From: Leptoclinus maculatus
Lineage: Eukaryota; Chordata; Actinopteri; Perciformes; Stichaeidae
NCBI GenBank assembly: GCA_032191485.1
Contig: JAVDOI010000008.1
Span: forward strand, 23,050,549 to 23,114,548
Reading direction: 5' to 3'
Length of the DNA: 64,000 bases
In this document: positions 51,201-61,038 of the stretch, piece after piece
Numbering within the stretch: the stretch's first letter is position 1
Layout: the number at the start of each line of letters is the position of its first letter
The notes under the pieces: model-generated
Database searches by the model: none
What the model was told of the DNA's origin: nothing
Seen by the model: the letters and a program-made list of their open reading frames with translations, nothing else
Made by a program: the position numbers and the translations under genes

Positions 51201-53141
51201 AATTCTTACTTTTGGGGATTCTAACGCAACAGCCCAATAGACAAGATTGTGATGGTCCCAATCAATAGGAAGAGAGTAGGGTCCCCATATGGGAGTGCGT
51301 CACTTCCAATCAGCAGCAATATGTATCCATTCCGCTGTGGGGGGAGCAGTTAGGTTACGATTCATCACAACTATCGAAGTAATACGGAAATGATCTCAGC
51401 AACCTGCACATCTGCATAGATCATCTATGCTTGTCTATGTGGCCATTTTTGCTTCGTAATTTAATGGATGTAGTGAGGTAGCGAATTAGCGAGGAAGATG
51501 ATGTCCAACGCACATCGCTGCATTGCAGATATTGTTATCTGCGTCAACAGCTACCAACCAAAGTAGCAGTGAAGTTACATAGTAAATGGTAAATAAGATG
51601 TACTTGTAAAGCTTAGAAGTCTGTCGACCACTCAAAGAGCTTTAACACTACATGTTCATTCACCCATTCACACCCATTCATACACTGATGGCAGGGGCTA
51701 CCATGCAAGGGGCCATCTGCCCATCATGACTATGTAATCATTCATAACCATTCATACACCGCAGGCACAGCCTACGGGAGCAATTTAGGGTTAAGTGTCT
51801 TACAGTAGCCACATCCGTTAACCCACAATGGCAAGCGTCAAAGATGAAGCCAGGGTGCAGGACACATGGCAAACAATGGGTGTTTTTACCCTCATTATAG
51901 GCCACCAATATCAATGAGAACTATACCACAGATATTGGAATAGCTGAATAAATAGGAGATACGAGTGGCGATTCTGAGGTCTGGAACCAGGCTCCATGAG
52001 TTGGACCTTTATCTACTAAATTGGTACTACAACAAGTACCCCCAATTAAGGGCATATATCTGCAGTCTATATTGTCTTGTACCTTCAGAAAGCTCTTAGT
52101 AGCCATGCAGCTGGAGTCATGTGCATAAATCATAAAGCTATTACTGTACATGTCCCTATGGTGCTTTCAAGTAGATTGGTGTTTACTGGTCCATATGCAT
52201 TAACCAGCGTAGGAACATTCGCAACTGTCATTGACTTTTTGAACCTCTCTTGTGCAGCATGGCTTTGAACTGCTACTTGACTGTGTACTTGACTTCCCAT
52301 GCCACACACATGAATGCTCAAGTTCAATATGAAGAGTCACAGATAAGATAATACGATTACAGATGAAAGGATGGTACATTATCTATATCTTCTATATTGA
52401 AATTAGAGATGTTTCAAGACCATTTCTTAATATAATATAAATATTCTTTGATTAAAAAAAATCTTGTCATTAGCAGTTTTAATGATGTATTATAAGCTGC
52501 TGAGAACTAGTGTTAAGAAGTTAATAAACGGGTCATAGCTTCCTCTCTAATATCTATTTTATATTGCTGTGAAAACATCTGCTTCAAACAACTGGATTAC
52601 TCACCAAAAACTACATTTTACAAGATTACAATTGAACATATCATGATGGCGTTATGTTATAATTCTATAATATAATTTTTACTGAATGGGGCTTGAATGC
52701 ATCATAATGCCACTCAATGCAACCTCCTTTAGCGTTAGCTGTTAGCTCCATTATTCAGCCAAGTAGGGCTGTGCTGCCCACTGCTGCTTTCAATATAAAT
52801 TTGTTGTTCACAATGTAGCATTGTCAGGGCAAAAAATGGGTGTGTAATACTTCACATGCGCAGTACCGATCTGGCAGGATGAACTGCTAACAATGATACT
52901 GGTAACGGAACAACTCCAACGGAACAACTCCAACTGAAACCTCTCTTGAAAGCACATGCTAAAAGAGTGATCTCCAACTTTCTCTTAATAACAACGCCGT
53001 TCTCTTTTGTGTCACAAAACAAGATGCTTCACCTCACCTCCAGACAGACACATAGATGATGATGAGCAGCAACAATGTCAGCGAAGACACTCCACAGCCC
53101 ACGATCAGCGTCACGGATGGCAGCTGTGTCTTATCCATGTT
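28677..53141 (-). CDS. adgrb1: adgrb1 (BAI1) adhesion GPCR, 3' part of gene, 13 exons
   Basis: C-terminal 646 residues of brain-specific angiogenesis inhibitor 1, a plasma-membrane adhesion GPCR. In mammals it works in apoptotic-cell engulfment through ELMO/DOCK/Rac, at synapses and in myoblast fusion. Spliced exons (plus coordinates): 53038-53141, 51039-51141, 50747-50897, 50588-50657, 50215-50281, 47991-48076, 36112-36283, 35670-35765, 35530-35569, 33997-34658, 31445-31480, 31052-31210, 28677-28871. They total 1941 bases, every junction phase agrees and all borders are GT/AG. The product begins [17 protein letters not shown], just after the GPS, has seven hydrophobic spans and a long tail, and ends in QTEV. 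Against remembered human proteins the 7TM core is nearly identical to ADGRB1, and the tail ([21 protein letters not shown]) favours ADGRB1 over ADGRB2 and ADGRB3. I cannot say whether it is the a or b teleost copy. The 5' exons are outside the window. Confidence 0.96.
28872..31051 (-). other. adgrb1: adgrb1 intron before last exon
   Basis: 2.2-kb intron. Contains the left part of family A (29697-30080) and unclassified repeat-like text at 30200-30850. Confidence 0.8.
29697..30080. mobile_element. repeat family A, left fragment
   Basis: AGCGTCTGTATGAGACGCAC, then CAGGCTTTCAACTAACTCC and AATGTAAACCCATCCA match 25005-25055 almost base for base. The GGAGACTGCTGTTTGTGTCC block follows. Confidence 0.85.
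31052..31210 (-). CDS. adgrb1: adgrb1 exon: ELMO-binding helix
   Basis: A 159-base, 53-codon exon, phase 0/0, starting [19 protein letters not shown]. The RKR equals human residues 1489-1491, which are needed for ELMO1 binding. The exon then reads [12 protein letters not shown], and [18 protein letters not shown] before GTAAAG. The RWSVSS segment resembles ADGRB2 rather than the human ADGRB1 form I remember. Confidence 0.94.
31445..31480 (-). CDS. adgrb1: adgrb1 microexon [12 protein letters not shown]
   Basis: A 36-base microexon encoding exactly twelve residues, [12 protein letters not shown], phase 0/0, with a CCCCCCCAG acceptor and GAG/GTAATT donor. The motif is conserved across ADGRB proteins (AELDFE is the ADGRB1 form; SDLDFE in B2/B3). 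Skipping it would keep the frame. Confidence 0.93.
31481..33996 (-). other. adgrb1: adgrb1 intron
   Basis: 2.5-kb intron upstream of the microexon. Contains a family A fragment (32880-33175); otherwise unremarkable. Confidence 0.8.
32880..33175. mobile_element. repeat family A, internal fragment
   Basis: GAGACTGCTGTTTGTGTCCC, then CTAAACCTAACCAAGTAGTT and CATGTAACGAGCG. This copy joins the left-side and right-side blocks of the family, showing what the centre looks like without the CCGGAT element. Confidence 0.8.
33997..34658 (-). CDS. adgrb1: adgrb1 exon: large cytoplasmic tail exon
   Basis: A 662-base exon (phase 1 in, phase 0 out) encoding about 220 residues from [12 protein letters not shown] to [14 protein letters not shown] family blocks are visible: [46 protein letters not shown] and [17 protein letters not shown]. 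The long proline-rich run that I recall just downstream of this block in human ADGRB1 (an SH3-ligand region) is absent; a serine/asparagine-rich stretch takes its place. Confidence 0.95.
34659..35529 (-). other. adgrb1: adgrb1 intron lacking the expected small exon
   Basis: 870-base intron at the place where human ADGRB1 has about 17 extra residues. I scanned the minus strand for that block and saw none. Confidence 0.7.
35530..35569 (-). CDS. adgrb1: adgrb1 exon: 40-base tail exon
   Basis: Reads [13 protein letters not shown] plus one base before GTAAGC. In human ADGRB1 the matching DFEKDVDLACRS is followed by about 17 residues (SVLNKDIAACR...) that are missing here; the next exon joins directly at TTKRSS. 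Confidence 0.92.
35670..35765 (-). CDS. adgrb1: adgrb1 exon: juxtamembrane tail
   Basis: A 96-base, phase 0/0 exon reading [15 protein letters not shown], then [17 protein letters not shown]. It is nearly identical to the segment I recall after TM7 in human ADGRB1. The acceptor is TTGCTTCAG and the donor ATG/GTATGA. Confidence 0.95.
36112..36283 (-). CDS. adgrb1: adgrb1 exon: TM6, ECL3, TM7
   Basis: A 172-base exon, phase 2 in and phase 0 out, reading [17 protein letters not shown] (TM6), [15 protein letters not shown], then [17 protein letters not shown] (TM7) and ILRRE at the start of helix 8. The acceptor is TCCTGCAG and the donor GAG/GTACCT. Confidence 0.96.
37715..38410. mobile_element. 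MITE with GGCCGTGTCCAAAATC ends
   Basis: The left end GGCCGTGTCCAAAATCAC and the right end GGATTTTGGACACAGCC are inverted copies, 696 bp in all. The interior has ATAGTGCACTGTGTAG and CCCACAATGCAT motifs common in fish non-autonomous elements. A clean TSD could not be fixed. Confidence 0.8.
40302..40342. repeat. (CA)n microsatellite
   Basis: 41 bp of CA within the long adgrb1 intron. A second short tract is at 40443-40458. Confidence 0.97.
47991..48076 (-). CDS. adgrb1: adgrb1 exon: TM5 end and ICL3
   Basis: An 86-base exon reading [20 protein letters not shown], then DMKLKERA plus two bases (GG/GTATGC). This is the cytoplasmic end of TM5 and the short third loop. It is separated from the previous exon by a 2.1-kb intron containing the minisatellite and from the next by 11.7 kb. 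Confidence 0.95.
48226..48267. repeat. (CA)n microsatellite
   Basis: CA tract interrupted once by GA, 150 bases upstream of the ICL3 exon on the sense strand. A (GAT)n run lies at 48154-48172. Confidence 0.97.
49141..49720. repeat. 40-bp minisatellite, about 14 units
   Basis: Units of GGGGGAAGTTGACAAGGAAA, then GGAGTAGGCAGGGAAGTAAA, in register every 40 bases. Variants occur at GAC/GAA and at GGAGTA, GGAATA, GGAGAA or TGAGAA. Decayed units continue to about 49930. The plus strand is almost all purine; the sense (minus) strand is therefore C/T-rich. It lies in the adgrb1 intron between 50215 and 48076. Confidence 0.98.
50215..50281 (-). CDS. adgrb1: adgrb1 exon: ECL2 and TM5 start
   Basis: A short 67-base exon reading [16 protein letters not shown], then AAAVVL. 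The ECL2 cysteine (partner of the TM3 cysteine) and the CW motif are present. The acceptor is CTCTTGTAG and the donor TTG/GTATTT, a weak match but required by frame and homology. Confidence 0.93.
50588..50657 (-). CDS. adgrb1: adgrb1 exon: TM4
   Basis: A 70-base exon encoding the fourth span ([20 protein letters not shown]) and the start of ECL2. The acceptor is CTCCCAG and the donor TA/GTAAGC in phase 2; the split codon becomes the Tyr of YCWLS in the next exon. Confidence 0.95.
50747..50897 (-). CDS. adgrb1: adgrb1 exon: ECL1, TM3, ICL2
   Basis: A 151-base exon reading [20 protein letters not shown], then [14 protein letters not shown] and [16 protein letters not shown]. It holds the TM3 cysteine expected to pair with ECL2 and the basic second intracellular loop. 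The donor is TGG G/GTGGGC (phase 1), weaker than usual because position +3 is G. Confidence 0.95.
51039..51141 (-). CDS. adgrb1: adgrb1 exon: ICL1 and TM2
   Basis: A 103-base exon that completes the Arg codon from TM1 and reads [16 protein letters not shown], then the rest of TM2 to QTQTRNK. The acceptor is CTGCAG and the donor AAG/GTGAGA, ending in phase 0. Confidence 0.95.
51142..53037 (-). other. adgrb1: adgrb1 intron between TM2 and TM1 exons
   Basis: 1.9 kb. Contains one LINE-derived repeat (51560-51810); nothing else recognised. Confidence 0.8.
51560..51810. mobile_element. fish LINE 3'-end repeat fragment
   Basis: GACCACTCAAAGAGCTTTAA, CATTCACCCATTCACACCCA, TTCATACACTGATGGCAG, and GGGAGCAATTTAGGGTTAAG form a block I recognise from the 3' ends of teleost LINEs. 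Confidence 0.6.
53038..53141 (-). CDS. adgrb1: adgrb1 exon: post-GPS linker and TM1
   Basis: The exon starts in phase 0 after a TTTTTCAG acceptor and ends TGG AG before GTGAGG. It encodes NMDKTQLPS, then the first membrane span ([19 protein letters not shown] and onward to VSVW). In mammals this follows directly on the GPS region of the GAIN domain. It is the most 5' exon I could place; no exon with the Cys-rich GPS box was found between 53142 and 64000, so the intron above it is at least 10.8 kb. Confidence 0.95.
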
Positions 53142-56100
53142 CTGAAAAATAAAAGGAGAAAAACAGAATGTTTCCAAGCCTTTAATGCAATCATGAATCA
53201 TCAGATGATTGCTGCCTATCAACTGCAGGATGAATAGAAATACTGTTGTGAAAAGGCTCGAAAGCAGAGCTGAAAACAAAGCGGGAGAGAAACTTCGGCC
53301 GAGTCCTGCAGAAATATGTGTAAAGACTTTGACAGGAGCTGTCAGCAGATGAATACAAACGCAGAAAAATTCCACCGGTGACTCGATTTGTTGAGAGCTC
53401 ACCTCCTAACTGGGTCACTGGTGGTTCAAATGCAGTGGACTGGATTTTCCTGACCATCACTTCAGACTCTGATGCGTTTCGGGAGGCCAACATTCTCAGA
53501 CAAGTAGCTCAAAAGCTCAGGTTTACTTGTTAATCTCACCCATCTTTGAGAGAATCTTAACTGCTGCTGATATGTACCAGTCATCCTGGCACCGGTGGGA
53601 CAATTTAACAAAAACAAATCAACAAAGTAACTTTGTTCACTTCAGGGCTGCACCAAAATCGACTTCTCCATGCTTCTCCACTTGTTAATAAGACAAGTTC
53701 AATACCCCATTTCAATTTTGTGCTGGCATGCAATCTGTGATCTAAATATCTTAATTAGATCAAGAAAAACACGCATTTGTGCAAATATTTTTGCAGACAG
53801 TTAAACTTCCAGGAAGAAAACTTTTAAAATCCCAGCGACTGTATATAATACAGTCCCGCTCACCAGTAGACACCAGTTGATCCAGTTCAAGTTTGTCCAC
53901 CATCTCCACCATTGTAAATTCAGACTGCATCCTTCTGTCTCACCACTGTTTGACATATGCACACGTTCTGGTTCAGCTGGCCCAAAATGTTTAACTGGTA
54001 CTCAAAAGACTATAATGGAACCCTCCATTTAGACGCTGGACTCGCTGCTAACAATCCACCTTGTGTCTTCCTGAAGTCCTTGATGCTGGGAATGATTGTC
54101 GTGGAAATCAGCCTTGTCCCCTTCTTTCCGGGGATAATTGGGTGACATGATTTCAGTAACAGAGATGTTTTTTTTAGCATAATCCAATATGGGCAACTAT
54201 GCTTATTAATGCCAGGTGTAAATGCAAAGGCCCCAACTATCCACATAAGATATCCCGATGTTCATACCAGGTGGAGATGTGTTCAAATTAGTATCAAGGG
54301 TAAAGCTGGGTCTGCTTATAACTGTAAATGATGATGGAAACCCCAGCGTTTCACTGCTCTGGCATGGCTCAGTTTCAAATGTGTTGCACCTCTGACCACA
54401 GCCAGCCAGCATCACTGACATGCAACAGGGCAGCATGTCAGCATGTCACGGCCTACTGATGCAAGTTACATCACAGCAAGTGACACCGCAAGTAAAAGCG
54501 CCAACAACTTGGTGTGATAAACACTCAGCTGGCATACTGCAATGTCAGCCGAGGATTTCATGACGTGTGGCTCTGCGGACGCGATAGAAAATGGCCATTT
54601 GATAATTCAACTTGAAAGACTTGTGATTTGACTGGAGACTCAAAGACAGATGATTGGAGTCAGTGAGTTTAAGTGGCCGGCCCAAGCTGGCTGGCTGTAC
54701 AGTGGAGTGTTTATGGTGGTAAGTGGAGTTGTAAAGGTTAGCGGGATGACTTCACACACCAGAGGAAGCCCAGCACTGCCTCAGGGAAGCTGTGAACTCA
54801 ACAAAACTAATTTCACTGCTATAGCTTTCAGTGAGAGGCTTTGCAACGCTGACATGAATGAAATGATGTGGGGAATAATGCGCACACACACACACACACG
54901 ATGCACATGCAGGTGTCTGGGATCCAAGGCTGGTGAGGATGGAGTCGGCAGCCCCGGTTGCAGAGCAAGGTGACTTCAAGGTGATTCATGAATAAACCAT
55001 GCTGCCTTCCAAAACACACACACACAAACACAGACACACAGTGATGCGTGTCTTCACATAACAAACATGCACATGATATAGGACTGACAACCTTTACTAT
55101 CCTTAAGACTGACAGCTAAATACCCTGCATGCTACAGCAGACATTGTCTTAGTTGCCATGGCTACGCTGTAACATGGCAGCTGCAGCAGTAGGGCGTGAG
55201 GCTGTGTGTTTATGCCTGTGCTGCTTGTGATATTTGAGTTTGCCAATATTGAGCTCTAAAAATAGGCACAATAATTAAAAATTGTTTCCCCTACTTTTAA
55301 ATGAATTGTCTTTCTTAAAACAACATTCAAAGTTCTAGTTCAATTTATTCATACATCTCTTTATCCCAACACTCTTTAAGAGCTTTGCAAGGAGGAGAAA
55401 AACTCCAACACTAACTAATTAAAAATCAATGAAGCTTTGTAGTATGAAAAAAATATAGAGCACATGGACGCAAACCAACGATCAATGTACACACAGAGCA
55501 TGGAAAGATGTAACCTTGGCAAAATGATGTGGCATCCCTTGCCTTAAAGCCCTTTGATACCAACAACAGCATTGCATCCTGCCACAATTTTTCCTTTGTT
55601 ATAAAAGAAAAGTAAAACACACACATACAGTTTTTTTCAATTGACCCTTTGCTAAGCCCCGCCCTCCGCTGCTACTCGTACTGGTACTTATGGCACAGTT
55701 ATTGAAGGCACTGACTGATGTAGTCTATCTATTGACCAGGTATACTAACATTGTCTGTGTTACACTGTTTGACATTTTAAAGCACAGTTTGCAAATAAAT
55801 ACACATGTTTGTGTACATTAGAAACATCATTCAAAACTAAAAGCCTATGTGTTGTTTGCTAAACACTGCTATTGAAATACCACACTCAATAATCAATCAC
55901 CTGTACCCAGAATGCACCTTTGAAAATACTTGTAATCACGTAGATCACTTAAAAATCAGAGCTTTAACACTATGAATAAGATTTGTGTTTGCTTTTTGGT
56001 GGAGACGATTGTGGAGAGAGTTAGAGGATGGTAATTGTGTCTGATACTGTTATGAGTATACGAGTGTTGACAATAAACACATTGTAGGTGTGTATAGTGT

Positions 56101-56879
56101 GCATAGTCCTTATTTACAGCATGCTACGAATAAAAAAGCCAGACTCTTGACAACAGTGTTTTATACTTATCACTTCAGTGTGCAGTTAACATGTGGAGTT
56201 TATATAGTTATAAATAAAGTGTTTGCTTTTGCAAGAGATAGATATTTTGTGTGTAGAGAGGGCCCTAGTGTAAGAAATTGTGTTTTAGCAATTGCGAAAA
56301 AAACTGTAATGTGTCCAAAAACTTGGTCTGGGCTCTCTGTTTTCTAGCATCTGGATGATCATTGGCCAATCAATTTCATTCAACCGCACATAAATGACTG
56401 TAATCAGACATCGAATGGCTGCTCAAATTTCTACTTTTCTTTACTTCAATGATCACCATCAAACTTAACCATCTTTGACTGCTTTAGTTTAATAAAATGT
56501 GTTTTTCTAAATGTGACATGAGGAGCTCGAGTTTCAACACTATATTGTTATTGGTTAGCTTCACACTATTGAAAACAAAATGATCAAAATTCTCTGGAGA
56601 ACTTTGAGGAAATTCTGCCAAATCTACTTTTTTACAGCTACAAGTTACTGTTATACCGAACAACCAAATATTGCCAAAAACAATTCTCATCTCAGGTGAA
56701 TGCCGCTCTTCTTCAAAGAAACTTTGCCCCAGCTCAACCATTAGTCTTTTCCATCTTTCTAAAGGAATGATTTCCATCTGCTTGGTTTTAAATGATGTCC
56801 TTTCTCTTCATTGTCACTAACTTGTATGGCACATGCCATATTTTATTACTCACTTCAGTCCACAAATCCACTGACATGT
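53142..56879 (-). other. adgrb1: adgrb1 intron, part 1
   Basis: Upstream intron of the TM1 exon. Short CA tracts at about 54885 and 55012. No GPS/GAIN exon found. 54180-54310 holds a possible transposon-end motif (CCAGGTGTAAATGC). Confidence 0.6.
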
Positions 56880-57400
56880 TGATGTTTAGCAGGTCCAATG
56901 TTTACCACTTTCCCCAACTTAGTTGAGCGTGCTAGCATGCTACAGTTTGCTAATTACCTCTAAACAATGACAACGGTCCTAGAGGACATGTCAGGGGATT
57001 GATAACATCAAAATGTATTTACTGTGGACCATGAATGTGTGTGCCAAATTTCACAGCAATCTGTCCAATAATTGTTGCGATACTGTTACATGTGATACGT
57101 CTGGAGAAGTCTGTGGATCCCCAAAGTCAGTAGGGTTTTGTCATGTCAAACTATAGATGTCCACCAAATGTGGTGCCAATCCATCCAGTAGATGTTGAGA
57201 TATTTCAATGAATAGGTGGATGTTTTGACCTACTGGTGGGGTTAGAGGAAAAATCAGAAGATCACCAAAGTTATAGGACTATATCCTCTGGGAACCCTGA
57301 ATATTAGTAGCACATTTCATGACAATCCACCCAATAGCAATCAAGACATTTCACTCTGAATCACAAATGTCAACCTCTTGGTAGCGCTAGAGACCTGACA
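56880..57400. mobile_element. repeat family B copy
   Basis: GCTAGCATGCTACAG, CAATCCATCCAGTAGATGTT and GACCTACTGGTGGGGTTAGA are the same blocks as 13440-14364. Confidence 0.65.
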
Positions 57401-58380
57401 TTGTCATCCTTTGCGCCAATAGAGTAGCTAAAAATGACTTGAAAAGAAAGCAAGAAATAATCGAGGCCAACAATACTCAAGCTAGCTACAGGGGTAATCA
57501 TCAAAACACTATGTGCCTTCATCCAACCGTCCAAAACCAAAATCAGCCCCACACACCTCCCCTCATCCTGGTGTGTGGCGTTGTGGGCAGGTGAAAAGAG
57601 CCAAGATGAGGTGAGGGGGCAGTTTAATGAAATAAGCATTGTGTTTGGTGATTGGGGTGGAGGGTGGGTGAACATGAAGGGACCAGGACATGAGGGGGTT
57701 TCACCCCCTCCCCACTCCCCTTCTAGCAGAAGATAATTGGCTGAGTTTATAGCCTGTCTTGTCTCCAGGTTTGATGTGTGTGTCGGGGCCAAGTTAATTA
57801 AATCCCTCTGATTAATCTGCACTGCAGTGAGTTCCTTCTCCAAAAGCAAAAGGGGGGGAGAAAAAGATTACGAGTGCAGTGGAATGGAAAGGCGTCTGCT
57901 GAGACAGACAAACTTTACCTTCCTACTCAGCCAATGACAGGGCTCGGCTGGAAGCCTCACGCAGCGTCCAAACGAGAGCGACTCCCATCCAAAATAAAGT
58001 GACCAGACTGCATTATTCCACATGAGCAGACACAGGGACGCTCCAGCTACCACCACCGAGGAGGTCCACCGGATGTAATTTCCTTCAGCAATCTATCAGA
58101 TGAAGCTGCTGCCAATATTAGCAGTAAACAAATATGATTGCTTAAAAAAGTTGTGCAGGTATAAATTACACACAATGGAAACGTAAATGGAGAGGCTGGA
58201 CGATAAAACTACTGATCCAAATACTAAAGTGATTAATGTGTCTTATTAAGTGAGGCTAGTTGTCAATCTAATCTGTCAATTAAAATAGAATGACGCTAAT
58301 AAAATAGAAAATACACTCAATCTCTATCGTTACCCAAGACAAACAGCGTATTGATAAACTCTGAAGGCTAACTGATATTA
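57401..58380. other. noncoding, with one exon-like frame
   Basis: 57560-57850 is repeat-free and could be a regulatory block. On the minus strand about 57920-58105 is an open, hydrophobic frame ending at an AAG/GTAAAG donor; it does not match ADGRB1 and is treated as unproven. Confidence 0.35.
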
Positions 58381-59000
58381 GGGCTGAAATAATTAGTCGA
58401 TTAAGTGACCAGTCATCCAACAACTATATTAGCCACGGGGGGACTGGAGCCGATCCCAGCTGACATTGGGCGAAGGCAGGGCTCACCCTGGACAGGTCCC
58501 CAGACTATCGCAGGGCGCTTAAAGACAGGCAACCATTCACACTCACATTCACACCTACGGGAAATTTAGAGTCCTCAATTAACCTAAGTTGCATGTCTTT
58601 GGACAGTGGGAAGAACCCAGAGAGAACCCACGCTGTCACGGGGGAAAATGCAAACCCCACACAGAAGGGCGTTCCAGCTCGGGAATCGAACCCCGGGCCC
58701 TCTTGCTGTGAGGTGACAGTAAAAGGGTCACCACTGTGCAGCCTCTGACAACTATATTGATAATTGATTGATTGTAATTTTTTGAGTATAAATGCCAAAT
58801 ATGCACTGAATCCACTTTCTCACACACAGTATGAATAGTGCTGCAATACTGTTAAATGTCATTGTTAACTGAATATCTTTGGGTTTCAGAGAACAAGATG
58901 AGCAATTTGCAGGCATCACGTTGGGCTGTGATGGGCGTTTTTTTAAATTTTACAACTTTCTTCCTTCACAGGATAAACCATCGGCCTAATAGTAATTACA
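58381..59000. mobile_element. older interspersed repeat split by a SINE
   Basis: AATAATTAGTCGATTAAGTG before the SINE, and TTGATAATTGATTGATTG, CTTTGGGTTTCAGAGAACAA and GATGGGCGTTTTTT after it, are parts of one common fish repeat. The SINE at 58431-58747 separates them. Confidence 0.65.
58431..58747 (-). mobile_element. tRNA-derived SINE with 11-bp TSD
   Basis: On the minus strand it starts GGCTGCACAGTGGTGAC, has a B-box GGTTCGATTCC (58682-58692) and a degenerate A-box, then CAAAGACATGCAACTTAGG and CAGCTGGGATCGGCTCC in the tail. Flanked by ACAACTATATT at 58420-58430 and 58748-58758. 317 bp. Confidence 0.9.
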
Positions 59001-59149
59001 ATATTTTCTAGTTGTGAATATGTGTATCTATTCAACAAGCTAACAAATGAAACAGAATGAGCCATTTTCAGAGCTGAGATGGACCCACATCTGGAGTAGT
59101 TTCTACAAACATTTCACATATCGGGATCCATAGCGATTTATACTTTCCT

Positions 59150-59620
59150 GCAGCTTCAGAGCAGGTCAACATCATGGCTGTGCATTAAGTATGGCGCTAC
59201 AGTCAGGACATGGTTAGCCAAGCTTAGCATAGAGATTGGAAGCAGGAGGAAACAAAAAAAATGTTCTTGTTTGTTTCATCAGTGGTTTCAGGGGAAGTTA
59301 CATGCTGGGACTACTGGAACAGCAGCTTCCACAGTCATCTTGAGGTTGCCAAGAGACTCCAAGAAGAAATAGTATCGCATCTAACACCCAATAAAACTAC
59401 AACTTGTTTTTTGCATCGATTAAACAAAGGAGGCATTATAACCATGAGCTTTAGAGGTGCTGTTAGGTGGATTCTGTTTCCCTGTGTTCTGTGTTCTTAT
59501 GCTAAGCTACATTAACCGGCTGCTGGTTCCAGCTACATATTTACTGCACAGACATAAGAGGGATATCAGTCTTCTCGTCTAACTCTCAGCAAGAAAGCAT
59601 ATGAGCGTATTTCACAAAAT
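59150..59620. mobile_element. repeat family D copy
   Basis: GGTTAGCCAAGCTTAGCATA, GAAGCAGGAGGAAACA, TTATGCTAAGCTACATTAAC, CGGCTGCTGGTTCCAGCTAC and TCTAACTCTCAGCAAGAAAG. Related to 24840-24924 and 63890-64000. Confidence 0.65.
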
Positions 59621-59847
59621 GTTAAACTTGGCCTAAAATCGGCAACTCTGAATACAGCATTCAGGCCACAACCAATACTTCTCTTCTATAAAACATCTGC
59701 TTCGGCTTTGAAATTAATCCATATTGTATATTTACAAGTACCCTCCAAAGATGAATACATCCTGGTATCCGAGCATGATGATGACACTCCATTGGCCAGT
59801 TGCCCTGCAAACCTCAGGCATGCCTGTTTACTTACTTGTTCCTCTTA

Positions 59848-61035
59848 TGCTACATCCACACTGCTCCGTTTCCATTTGAAAACAAATATGTTTTGCTACG
59901 TTTACACTGAGCGTCCACACTACGCCGGTGTTTTCGAGCACCGAAAACGGAGGAGTTTGGAAACGCTGCCGAGGACGGATAAGTTTGAAAACTCCGGGTT
60001 GCATATTCGTGTGGACGGACGAAAACGGATAAGTTTGGAAACGATGACGTAGACACCCGCGTTCGCTACTTGATTGGTTATTAGCAGTCATGACGTGTCC
60101 TTCCCTGATTCGTCACACCCATATCATGTGACCGGAAATCATAAACAACAACATTGATTATCGATCGACTACCAGGTTAATTTAACATGGACAACTGATT
60201 ACAGGCGTTGCTGACCTTGTTGTCTTTACTAACAGCTGTTGTTCAGTTAAAGTCTGCATTTCTGCGGAGGAAGCAGCTGTTATTGGAGCGATCAGTGAGC
60301 GGCGTGACCAGCGGCGTTATCAGATCTACGGAGCGGACGTCTGAAGTCACGGTTAGCGGCTTTAGGGAGGGTGATGGACACAAAACGGAGGACTTTCCTG
60401 TCCTTATTAATGCTTATTTTGTTCTGCACAACTATTGTGAAGTCCGCAGATAAAATGTAAAGGAACAAAAGCAGTAATTGCTCTCCAGTAGGACAGAGAC
60501 TTCAGCCACCAGCAGAGCTACGAGTGAGAACAGACAACAACGAAACCGAGAGGGAACGAGTGAGAGACATGTGTTGACCACATTTATGGATCATAATCTA
60601 GTAAACCTTTATGTGTAAGTGTTGATTTTAAAGTAAATTTGATATGTGAGAAAGAGAGAGATAGAGCAAGACCTGCAGTGCTGTAACTAACGTTATGTCT
60701 GAAAAATAAAACTTCTAAAACTTTCCACGAACTGTGTCTGTTTGAGTTCATAGAGGAAGATTTTAGAGAAGATCTTAAGTGTCAAATACGACCTTTCATT
60801 ATTAAAGACTACTTTATTAATCTGTCGTATTCTTTTTAACTAAGCAACCAATCTACTTCCTGTTTACATCGGCGCATGCCCAGTGTACGTGAAGAGTCAC
60901 GTGATATTCGTTTTCAGGCATGTTAGTCTGGATGGAGATAATTTAGAAAACGATGCTGAAACGCCGTGTGGACGGAGATAGTTTTCGTTTTAAAACTCTG
61001 TTTTAAAACTCAAACGGAGTAGTATGGACATGGCC
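59848..61035. mobile_element. PIF-Harbinger-like element with TTA TSD
   Basis: The left end TGCTACATCCACACTGCTCC and the right end (reverse complement GGCCATGTCCATACTACTCC, both then GTTT) are inverted. TTA flanks both sides (59845-59847, 61036-61038), as expected for Harbinger. Both subterminal parts carry GTGTGGACGGA and GAAAACG motifs. 1188 bp, with a transposase scrap inside. Confidence 0.85.
60208..60453 (+). pseudogene. Harbinger transposase C-terminal scrap
   Basis: An 81-codon frame ending FPVLINAYFVLHNYCEVRR. The 'A.FVLHNYCE' motif is typical of the end of PIF/Harbinger DDE transposases. The catalytic Asp/Glu segments are absent. Confidence 0.6.
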
Positions 61036-61038
61036 TTA

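Noticed and set aside
53191..53493. Minus-strand frame just upstream of the TM1 exon (ending near a GGAG/GTGAGC donor)
   Set aside because: No good acceptor and no match to the GAIN/GPS region of ADGRB1; the in-frame run into the TM1 exon crosses a clear acceptor, so it is intron.
57370..57849. 159-codon minus-strand frame
   Set aside because: Begins in repeat family B and shows no protein similarity; probably chance in a repeat and a possible regulatory block.
58678..58747. tRNA gene
   Set aside because: The B-box is present but there is no foldable cloverleaf; it is the head of a SINE with target duplications.
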